Shown: piece by piece, positions 33,401 through 41,800 of the stretch
Numbering within the stretch: position 1 is the first letter of the stretch
Layout of the letters: the number at the start of each line of letters is the position of its first letter
Assembly: GCF_000417875.1 (NCBI RefSeq)
Contig: NW_006920871.1
Coordinates: 541,239 to 605,238, forward strand
From: Pseudozyma flocculosa PF-1
Taxonomy: Eukaryota > Basidiomycota > Ustilaginomycetes > Ustilaginales > Ustilaginaceae
Length of the DNA: 64,000 nucleotides
Reading direction: 5' to 3'
The notes under the pieces: generated by a model
Database searches by the model: none
What the model was told of the DNA's origin: nothing
The model's input: the letters and a program-made list of their open reading frames with translations, nothing else
Made by a program: the position numbers and the translations under genes

Positions 33401-33502
33401 ACGAGGGTGCTGGGCCCGACCAAGGCGGCGCCTGCCACGGGCGACTCGGCCATCGAGAGCATCACCAAGGCGCTCAGCTTTTTCGGCTCGAGGCAGTCGT
33501 GA
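30425..33502 (+). CDS. UVRAG/Vps38-type subunit of the class III PI3-kinase complex
   Basis: 1025 residues in one exon, start MPSASFSSGG at 30425. The N-terminal HYEQLRIGQICSILIRNLTL is followed by a long disordered Ser/Arg-rich region. A coiled coil spans about 555-705 (ERLRRLIEERDRERRDLAER, then EEKLLQRRNDL), then the conserved UVRAG/Atg14 C-terminal region: LEDIYPIDLVDGSALLFSIA, ISTALGLVAQLMTLLSTYLG, PVHYPM, FPLYSKGVERYRYEYAAFLL, NKDIEQMMN and LDIRHTLPNLKNL. In the family this subunit binds Vps30/Beclin 1 to direct Vps34 to endosomes (complex II). The IYPI and YSKG-ER motifs fit UVRAG/Vps38 better than Atg14. A C-terminal Ala-rich tail of about 150 residues is unusual. It could still be this species' Atg14. 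Confidence 0.85.
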   Translation: MPSASFSSGGTATHLAAPSDAIHYEQLRIGQICSILIRNLTLRPNRDRALRSLANLTSQPGHLASNATTSADDADLALRIGRSNSKGKARAKAIRRRSSSWSRDDNTAGGSDHEETVTRHRRSTSSNDRRGASTDGHAASHLASRPRRTSEELSTASQPPRPILKTSHSSKDNHGAAFSYFSDLSPSASSSFPFGEMGSDLLSRSDSRSSSKSSATLMRRPGTRPRTTSGTSTLSVRSVRFEEQNVHSTLIRRPSTPGGSRFTMGSSSRFLGGDKALDQIMDERLLGCCVELCDPWSAQDAVELKDGSRGPAAFFTAESLRGGLHHSWGSLRGDPLCPTRDFHFPQSATSGSSPGPATSCLRARVWAKRETSPPDAKRSLDTKLDWKLISSRDVDLRELQRLDGDLTDPRLVTSPNMMVLGLMSSLAAQSEGDADDGGAATRADADPAAVAAQLAGKHNDASQSQPSRARRLLEQVVYFAVPLDGAVGKSTASRATLRTTSGMAASQFDQRPATDGFASDPEAPSFDVSKTHAATDEARRVPARDRRSIFKSEEKLAIERSLRETRMMPSYTLDDARALLAKQAELAELKAQTSQTRKSLDDVLGDPQGRINLRLQHGEVSERLRRLIEERDRERRDLAEREEKLLQRRNDLQMRRQRLKEAAAALDEERRAADRLTTSNAKLRRRTEALSLRIHQRQAKLLRSLEDIYPIDLVDGSALLFSIAGIPLPNGVSSCSSSELEAQDKALKALIKARNKADEGESSEGSRKLIYHPLDDDTISTALGLVAQLMTLLSTYLGTPVHYPMATAGSRAVVQDGISIMSGPRAFPLYSKGVERYRYEYAAFLLNKDIEQMMNVHNVTVLDIRHTLPNLKNLIVTVSAAPPASSSTRRRHVGRNEISLISTPSKPSPLADGGDGVVGGAAAERRDAVAQLGLGRPLQVGSTAVSNGVAGAEAKKAGSNGVAAPNGGEVAPTTAAAATATAPAVKGEALKTTRVLGPTKAAPATGDSAIESITKALSFFGSRQS

Positions 33503-33800
33503 GCGGTCGCATGACGCCCAGCTTTCAAGCTCTCTGTCACAGAAATGGTCTGGTCTGGTACGGATAATTTGAATCACGAGGGTGGACGACGTGCAGGAAT
33601 GGACCTAGTGATACAGTGGACGAGGCTGGATTTGGAGCGGCGTCGCAGTAGAGGGGTGCGTGCGCGGGTACGATCATTGGGCCGGGTTTCCCCCTGGATG
33701 CGCGAGGGGAAAGAGATCGAAGAGTGGAAGACGACGATGGATGTCAGCTTCAAGGTGTGAAGGCAGGAGGTCAATGAACGTTGGGGCCAAGTGGGCGGGC

Positions 33801-34216
33801 CTACTCACGCTTGTCGAGCTTCTGCTTGAGCTCATCGTGCTCCTCCATTTCCTGGTCGGAGCTCTTGGTGGTGTAACCCTTTTCGCGGAGGTCCCTCTCG
33901 ATGCGCTCGCTGCGGGGACGGAGCTCGCCCTTTTCCTCGGCGGCGACGTTCTTGAGATCCGCCACAGATGAAAGGTGCAGACGTGTAGACGTACGTATCA
34001 GCGAGACTGGCCGCGTTGGGCACGGCGGGTGGGGGCGAGGGGGGGTCAAGGAACAAGGCCAGGAAGGCAGCAGCAGCAGCAGCACGGACTCACGCCGTCG
34101 TGTCCCGGAGCGGTCTTCATGATGTGTTCATTGAGATTGTCGACGACGTCGTTGCCGTTTGCGCCGACGGTCTGGTGCGTCTTCTTGAAGGACTGGTCGG
34201 TGGTCTGGCCGGACAT
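33801..34216 (-). CDS. Unrecognised 90-residue acidic/basic small protein
   Basis: Two exons: 34216-34094 (41 codons, MSGQTTDQSFKKTHQTVGAN onward, donor GTGAGT) and 33950-33801, joined in phase 0 at a CTCAAG acceptor. The product is hydrophilic, with no signal or membrane segment, ending in EEHDELKQKLDKRE and TAG. The acceptor has little pyrimidine support, so the join is the weak point; reading further upstream of it would add VADLK but break phase. The stop codon itself lies inside a GTGAGTAG string, so a further intron that skips the stop is possible. No domain recognised. The gene is divergent from the membrane-protein gene at 35150. Confidence 0.6.
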
Positions 34217-35149
34217 TTTGAGAGGCGACGGGTTGCAGAATGGCGAGCGGGCGGTATGAAGGAGAATGAGAGATGGCGACGATGGTGTAGTTGGATGTCG
34301 AGCGACTGGGAGGAAGGGGGGGTTATATACCGCCCGCCCTTGGTCCAGTGGAGCATCGACCACGCCGCACGGAGAAGCTTGACGAGGACGTCGTCGTCGT
34401 GATTTCATCGTGCCGCCTTCTGGCTGTCGATCTCGGCCCAGGATGGCCTGGGGTTGCGGTTCGGTGCCCTTGCTAAGTTACCGGCCTGTGTACGCTTTGC
34501 TCGTCTGCATGTTGAAGATCGACGGGCCAAGAGCGAGGCAGCAGCATGGCATGGCATCTCTCGAAGACAGCAGCGCAGCGAGCTGTTTGGTCGGGCGACG
34601 TCAGACGCTGATTCACGCAGCAATACATGCTCGTCCTGGCCTGGCCTGGCTGGCAGCTGTCGCGCCCGCCCCGCCGGCGTCTTGCCGTCACTACGGACCC
34701 AACCGAGGCCTCAGGGTCCAGGCTGAGGCTGAGGCAGGCTGAGGCCGAGGCCGACAAGCAAGAATCCGACCGACTGACCCACCAACGCAACGCAAGCTTG
34801 CATGCGTGCGTCGGATCCGAGCCGGTGGGGCCGGGTTGGCTGGTCTGTGTGCCCCTGGCTTGGCTTTTCTTCGTCTGTCCTAGCCTCGGCTTGCTGCTCC
34901 ACATCCGTCGTGGCCGCTCTTCGTCTGCCTGTCTGCTGATCCAACACCGCCCGCCTGCCTGCCCCGCCTTCCCTGTCGTCCGCGCCTCATCCATCCCCAA
35001 CTCAGCCTAGCCTTTCCACCGCCACCTTCTCCTTGATCCCGACGCGATCCTCTGCGGCAAACTCGCACCTCAACTCAACTCGCTCCCATTCCGCTCGCTC
35101 GCACGCGGCACGACACACTCGCCAACGCATCCCCCAGCCCACGCCTGCT
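34217..35149. promoter_or_regulatory. Divergent promoter region
   Basis: 933 bp between the 90-residue gene (minus) and the Tim17-like gene (plus). Contains CCTGGCC iterations at 34636-34652 and gaggct/gaggcc runs at 34722-34755. The last 130 bp before 35150 are pyrimidine-rich. No gene seen. Confidence 0.5.
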
Positions 35150-37588
35150 ATGGACTCGCCCTTCCAGCAGCCGCAGGGCGGCGTCGGCCGCGGCGGCGGC
35201 GATGGCCAACCCGCATCTGCCCCCGGTGGCAAGCTGCCCGCCGGCCTCGCAGGCACCCGCGCACAGATGCAGCTCACCCCAAGGGAGGCAGAGGCCCTGC
35301 GCACCATCAAGCGCAACGTCGACCGCTCAAAGACGGCAGGCTGGATCATCGGCGGCGCCGGCTCCTGGTTCCTTCTCTCCCGCCGCAAGCCCAGACCCTC
35401 GAACCTCCAGCTGGCCGGACTCAGCTTCATCGGCGGCCTCGGCACCTCGTTCCTCCTCATGCCCCTCGGCGTCGTCATGAGCAAGGGCATCGTCGACACC
35501 GTAGAGGACCCGCAGCACCTCAAAAAGGTCCTCGCAGACGTCGTAGAGGAAAAGAGGCGCGGCGGCGCTCCAAACGTCCGAATCGGCCCGCCCCAGGGCA
35601 TGGACGGAGAGCAGCAGTGGGGCCAGGCTGCTCAGGGAGGCGCACCCGCTCAGCCACGGGGTGACGGCCAACCCAGATTCACGCCCTCCCCGCCGGCTGC
35701 CGCAAGCGAGCAGACCCCGAGGGAGGCAACGTTCGACTTCTTTGACTCTGGCTCAGGCGGTCCCGACGAGGGCGGCGCGTCAGCCAGCAGGTGGGCCCAG
35801 CTCCGTGGCGAGAGGGGCGTCGAGCCAAGCAAGTGGGACAAGATCCGCCAGGAAAACGCCCGCAACGCCTACAACCGGCGAAACGCCGCCGCCACCGGCA
35901 GTGCCTCGTCCCCCTCGCCCTCGCCGTCGGCCGTCGACCAGGCTGGTGGCTCGTCGGACGACCGCTTCCCGCAAGCCTCTGGCAGCTTCTCGACCTTTCC
36001 GGGCGCCAACACCGACAGCGACCCGCGGTGGTCTTCGACATCCCCGCAGGCGCCTTCCAAGAGGCAGCCCGGTGGTGATCAGCTCGACGGCTGGGGCTCG
36101 GCCGAGTTTGTCCAGGACACTTCGAGCAGTGGCGGGGCTTCCTACGGAGGAGGAGCCGCCAATCGGCGCAGCTACGGCATCAACTCGGTCGACGAGGAAT
36201 CCATCAGCGCTCTCAGGGGATTCGAGGTCGACTCGGACGCTCCCATGAAGGTGGCCAAGGGCTCGCTCCTTGCCGGTACGTTCCGCTTCCCCCAGCTCTG
36301 GACCGCGTGACCAAGCACCTCGCTCGCTGCAGCTGCATCTTGGAGCAAGACCCGCGCAACCGGACCAGCACCCCATCTCGCGGCCTCGACCTGACCCCAA
36401 CCTCGTTTCACCTCGTCCTCATCTCTGATCTCGCCCTTGACTCGACCTTGCTCGCTACTGCCGTCTTCCCTCGCTCCCACCCCTCGACATCATCCATTCG
36501 CTTCGCTCGTATCTCTCTCCATGCACCAGCCCTGGTGGGGGCCGTCTCGGGATCCGTCTATGGAGCTGTTCGCGGCCAGACTGGAGCGCCCACGGTGCTG
36601 GGCAGCAGGATGGCCTTCAACATGTTTGCGTTTGGGTTCCCCTTCTTTGGTGAGTGGGCGCATGCACAAGTGAAGGGTCAAGCCGTCAGGTACGCTGGAC
36701 GAGCGAGCTACAGGAGCTTCTGTTGACGCTCCATCGTCTTTTCTTTGCTCCTCTGTTTCTGCGGCGCCAGCGATCCGGGAGTACGCCATCAACCCGACGC
36801 TTTCGGTCATGGCCCACGAGAAAAAGTACGAGCACCCGACCGCGCAGCACGCCTATGTGCGGCCGCGGCACAATCCGCACACGCGCGACCTGGCGTCGAG
36901 CGGCATCTCGGGAGCCATCGTTGGTGGCACCTTGGCCGGCTACGCACGTAAGTCTCGGTTTTCCGTGCGCGCACGCGACTTTGTTGCAGGGTCGATGACC
37001 GATACTGATTCCGACGGGATCGTCCTTGCTCTATCTCCTCTGTGGCCTCCAGGCGGACGCCAATCCATCCCGTCTGGCATCATCATGTTTGGGCTGGCGT
37101 GCACGAGCCTGCAGTTTGCTGGCAACGAGCTGAGGTACGCCAAGGGGCAGCTGCTGATGCGACAGGCCACCCCGCCGCCCACGCAAGTCGCCCTGACTGG
37201 GCCTCCCCAAACACCGACGGGCGGTGCCACGACGGTATCCGAACAACCTGGCCCGGGGCGGACGACGACGACGGCGATGGAATTCGCTCGAGATGGTGCC
37301 TCTGAACAAGGCCAGGCGCACACTGCAGCAGGAACAGCGACGGCGGCGTCGGCGGAGGACGCGATCCCTGCAACGACGACGACGGCGCCCAAGAAGACGA
37401 CAGGACGAGGAGGGAGCTGGCTGGAATCGCTCAAGAGTCTCTCGCCGGTGCGGAGCGTGTCGGACCAAGAGTACGAGGCCAAGCTCAAGGAGAGGCTACA
37501 GGGCGTCGATGCCCGGTTGGTCGGGGTCCGGGAGGAGCTGGCGGAGATTGAGAGCGAGGAAAAGGCGGCTGCTGAGGCTGTAGCGTGA
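35150..37588 (+). CDS. Multi-pass membrane protein with Tim17-like C-terminal half
   Basis: Four exons: 35150-36275, 36530-36649, 36771-36947 and 37053-37588, all joined in phase 1; 652 residues. The N-terminal module has two hydrophobic segments (AGWIIGGAGSWFLL near 64-78 and LSFIGGLGTSFLLMPLGVVM near 91-110), then about 220 disordered residues. The C-terminal module begins in exon 2 with glycine-zipper segments ALVGAVSGSVYGAVRGQTGA, FNMFAFGFPFFAIREY, SGAIVGGTLAGYARGR and GIIMFGLACTSLQFAGNEL, a pattern like Tim17/22-superfamily proteins. A charged C-terminal coil follows (YEAKLKERLQGVDARLVGVR). I infer a mitochondrial inner-membrane location; substrate and partners are unknown. Each helix-rich unit corresponds roughly to its own exon. 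A coincidental Gly-rich membrane protein is the alternative. Confidence 0.72.
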
Positions 37589-37918
37589 TGCGAGACCCCG
37601 GTCGGGCCAGGAATCATCAGAGCTTGTGTCAAGGGTCGAGACGAGTGGCATGCGAACGGTCTGTCCCGTGCGTGGTGTCTATCGATTGTTGGCCGTTTCG
37701 CCAGGCTGGGAGGGAAGCCTTGCGGGCTGTGTTGAGGTAGGGGGGTTGGAAAGCGGTCTAAAAGTACAGATAGAGGGGGGCAGCCGGTCGGCCAGTGGGA
37801 GCGATTCGGAAGGAGGGATTCGCTGAATGTCGTATGAGGTCGGGTGTGGCAGTCGGTTTGATGGGAGGCCAGGCCTGGTCTTGGGTCCATGAGAGCCGGT
37901 TCTCGCAGAGACGACGGT
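37589..37918. other. Tail-to-tail intergenic region
   Basis: 330 bp between the Tim17-like gene and the 12-nt last exon of the bL36m gene. No gene or notable structure seen. Confidence 0.5.
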
Positions 37919-38434
37919 CTATCCCTGCCTCTGCGACATCGCGGAAGGGGTTGGAGCAGGAACAAAGCCCGAGAAGGTATGTTCAGCACGGTGCATCGCG
38001 TCGAGAGAGGGCGGCTGGGGGGCTGCCTAGAGAGGAAAGGGGCCGGGCCGGGCCGGGCTGAGCTGGCGTGGACGTGGCCAACGTACCTGCTTGTGCTTGG
38101 GGTCGCGGCTGCAGATGACATACAGCCTGCCCTTTCTGCGGACGACGGAGCAGCCATCGCAGAACTTCTTGACCGACGAGCGCACCTTCATGCCGCGCAC
38201 CTGTTCCTGCTGCGACGCCAGCGCGGCAGTCGCCGTGGTCGCGGTCGACCTTGCTGGTGATGCGGCGGCGGGCTTGGAGAGGTTGGTGGCCTTGTTGATG
38301 AGCGTCGAGCAGTGTCGGTGCGCCGTTGTCGGTGCGGCGACGGCAGAGGTGGCGGTGCGCAGCATGGTGCTGCCGCTGCTGCCACTGCTGCCGCTGCTGC
38401 GGAGGAGCGATTGACTGATGTGACGAAGCGACAT
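37919..38434 (-). CDS. RTC6: Mitochondrial large-subunit ribosomal protein bL36m
   Basis: Two exons: 38434-38087 and 37930-37919; 119 residues. The first 81 residues form a Ser/Ala/Thr-rich, Arg-bearing presequence ([18 protein letters not shown]) for mitochondrial import. Residues 82-119 are a complete bL36: [35 protein letters not shown] and a final RQG. Zinc ligands are Cys92, Cys95, Cys108 and His114. The last exon provides only RQG and the stop; it is joined in phase 0 through a GTACGT donor and a TCGCAG acceptor over a 156-bp intron, and restores the universal bL36 ending. The protein stabilises the 50S-like mitochondrial subunit near the GTPase-associated region. Shares a short divergent promoter with URB2. 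Confidence 0.93.
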
Positions 38435-38809
38435 TGTGTGTGCTGTGCCGAGTGCGTGGCGAGCGTGTGCCGAGGTGAAGGATGGGCCAGATAGGGTGAG
38501 CGGTGAAAGATGGATTGGCTGATGGCGAGCGCGAGAAGGCCGGTCTGGCTGGGGACGCTTCTTTGTTCGCCTCTGACCTCTGCCTGCCGCACGAGAAGAG
38601 CCTGAGGGCCTGCCACACTACTTCTGAGTCGGGTGTCTGACCTCGCCTCGCCCGCAGGCCGAATATTTTTGGACGGCCGCAGTTTTTTGAGAAGAACGTC
38701 CGGCAGCCGTGGTGGGGAGGGCCCCGGACCTCCTGCTCACCACTTCGTGACACCATCCTCTCACAGACTCCTTTTTCGCCCGCTCCCGTCACCCGGCCGC
38801 TCGACAAAC
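38435..38809. promoter_or_regulatory. 375-bp bidirectional promoter of bL36m and URB2
   Basis: The start codons of two ribosome-related genes lie back to back here. In GC-rich surroundings it contains ATATTTTT at 38663-38670 and a T6 run at 38683-38688 separated by a GC core, resembling the arrangement upstream of NOP9. Confidence 0.6.
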
Positions 38810-41800
38810 ATGGACCTACTCGAGAGGGCCGGCATCTCCACCTCGGAGCAGCTGGTAAAGGCGCTCAAGGCAGCCCAGCCGCCCTCGGCCACGGCCCCTT
38901 CCACCTCGTCCACCACCGCCACCGCCGCCGCCGGGATCGCCATCACAAAGATCCAGCTGGCCCGCGCCGCCTGGTCCACAGACGCCGTATTCGTGCCCAA
39001 GAAGCACCAGCTGCTCGCAGAGTGGATCCTCGACACCCTCTGCCGCTCCGCCAAGTCGCACCATGCCCCCGCCGCACAGAACGGCGCGGCAAAGGCCAAG
39101 GGCAAGGCAAAGGCAAGACCTTCCACCAACGGCAGCGGCACCGGCTCTGAGCTTGCCTGCGAGCTAGACGCAGACTACTGGGCGCTGCTCCACGAGGTCG
39201 TCGTCTCCCAGGTCAACGCGCCGGGAACCACGCGCGCAGCAGCTTCGCAGTGGGTCAACAGCCTCGTGTCCGCCTACCCCGTCGTCCTCCTCGCCTCGTC
39301 GTTCGCTCGCTCGCTGGCACAGCACCCGCAGCACAGCTCCAACCAGGCGCTCACGGTATCTGCTGCCGAGGCCCTCCGCACGCTCCTGCCCCCCGCCGCC
39401 TCGAGGAGCGCCGCGGCCAACATCGAAAACGTCACCGAGGCGATACACGCCTGGCTGGCCGCCCTTCCCCTCCTCGACGCCGCCAGCGGCTGGGACCTGG
39501 CCACGACGGTGCTGCACGCTCTCGTCGAGAGCTGGTCGGTCGCGCTAGAGTTCGGCCTCAACGCCCGCAAAAACGGCCGCTACTTTCTGGCCAACTGCCT
39601 CTCCACCTACTTCGTCGCCCTCAGCGCGGTCAGGAGGCGCGAGGCGAGTCTGCCGGCCGGCTTGCTGGCCTCGCTCGAACAGATTGGTGCCGCCTCGCTG
39701 TTCACCAGCGACGTGCTGCTCGCCTTCGTCGGCGAATATGCGGACCGCGCCATGCACCCCGCCCTCAAGGAGGCCAGCAGCAAGGCCGACGACGCGCTCC
39801 TCGGTCCGATCCGTTCGCTGGCAGCCTCGGAGGACGACGCGCTGGCCGAGGCCACCCTGTCGAGCCTGCCCGTCCTCGTCCAGCTGCTCACAGCGAGGCT
39901 GCGAAAGGAGGCATCTGGACTCTTGGCCCCCGCGGCCAGCACCAGCTACAGCGTCATGTCGGTCGCAGCCTCGATGCAGGCTCAGGAGGCCACCATCCGG
40001 TCCATCCTGCTCAAACGCTTCCTTCGCCCTGTCGAGGCGCTCATGCAGAAGTCTGCCGTCAAGGCCGCGCACCATGCCGCCTTGGCTCCGGCGCGAGCAC
40101 ACCTCCTGGCGGCTATTGAGTTGCTCGATCTCTACGTCCCCGGAAGTCCGGAGGCAGAAGACTGGGATTCCTTCTTCCAGGGCTTCCTCGCCGACGCCAT
40201 CGACGATCTGCGCCAGCGGCACCACGGCGACCGCTCTCGGGCAAGTGACAGCACCACATGTGAAAGGGCGTTCGACAGCCTTCAAACACTGTGGAGGCTC
40301 GAGCAGCCAGTCGTCGAGCCCTACCTCACGCCAATCCTGCGCGAGGTGGCCGTGGTCCCTGTCGAGACACCCGCGTGGGACGGAGAAGAGGTCTTCAGCG
40401 CCGAGGCGAGCGCTGCGCTTTCGTTCCTCGGGACGGCACGCTCCAGCTACTCGCGGGCTCGAGACGTCCTCCGCTTCGTCACCAGCTTCTACGAGGCTCT
40501 CGTACAGTTGCCGCACTCGTCGACGGCCTCGATGAGGGACGTCGAAAACGGAGTGCTGCTCTCTGCAGTATCGGCCGCTGGTTGCGCCGCCGCCGTGCGG
40601 GACTTTCTCACCCCGATGCATCTCGTCCCGCTGCTCGACATGCTGCGCGAAAGGACGTCCGAAATCGTCAAGAGCTTGGACACCGAGGAGCAGCGGACGG
40701 CTTCGCCTCGACCCAACAAGAAGAGAAAGTCGGACAGCGGCGCGGCTGGTAGCGATGCCGGCAGTGCGGCGGCGGGAGGCAGCGGCGAGACGGCATTGCA
40801 GCAACTGAGGCTGGCGCTGCAGGCACTCACGCTCGCAGCTTCGCAGGTGCAGATCCCGTCGCCCATCCGCGACGACGCCATCGCAGCCGCAGAGCGCCTC
40901 TACCTCGAGGCGATCCTACCTTCGATCGACCTGAGTCTGAGTCGGAAAAGCGAAGGGACGCTTGCGGCGGCACTGCGGGCGAGGTCGTCGCTGCTGTCGC
41001 AAAACTGGCGCATCAACTTCGACGAACCGATTCGACTCGACGGGTCGCCCGTCTCCGAGTCGCTACCGGTGCTGGACGACTCGCTGGACCAGAGGCGGCA
41101 GCGGCTGGTCGAGCTCATCTCGAAGAGCGCTGGCCGCGACCGCATCGCCGACGAGGCCATCTACGAGATCGTCCGCGCGTTGCTGCAGCGGGCCGAACGC
41201 GACCATGCCACGCTCGGCACGACTTCTCCCTACACGGCGCTACTCTCGGACGAGGAAGGCAGCCCGCTCGTGCGGTCGCTTGTGCCGCTGATCAAGGACG
41301 ACCTCGTCTCTTCGGGCTCGAGGGAGATCATCACCCCGTGGAACGGCAAGGCGACCGGCATCGACGGCGTGTCGTCGCTCGCATCGGCCCTCTGGCTGAA
41401 GCTGACGACGCGCTGGGCCGAGCTGATCGACCAGCTAGGCTCCGGCCCCCTGCTTTCGGAGCTGGCGCAGGTGCTGCTGGCCTCGGTGGTGCTGGACCCG
41501 ACCACCTCGCTCCTCGCCGGCATCTCGCGCAAGGCGCTGCGCAACGCCCACTTCCTCGAGCTGCCACGATGGAGGTCGACTCTGCTCGCCATCGCCAACA
41601 CCAAGACGCAGATCCTCGCCCAGTCGGACTACGCCGGGCTTCGACCGACCCTGGCGACCGTGCAGCTGGAAGCGACGATCAAGAGCTCGGTCGAGCTCCA
41701 AGAGGCGCTGTTGACGCTCTGCGCCATGGAGCGTTTCCCCGTCGAGTGGATCTCCAAGTCGAGCCGAGAGACGCTGCTGGAGCGCGGCCTCACGATGGAC

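Noticed and set aside
38633..38809. An in-frame extension upstream of URB2
   Set aside because: It begins without ATG and is promoter-like; the ATG at 38810 begins family-like helical sequence.
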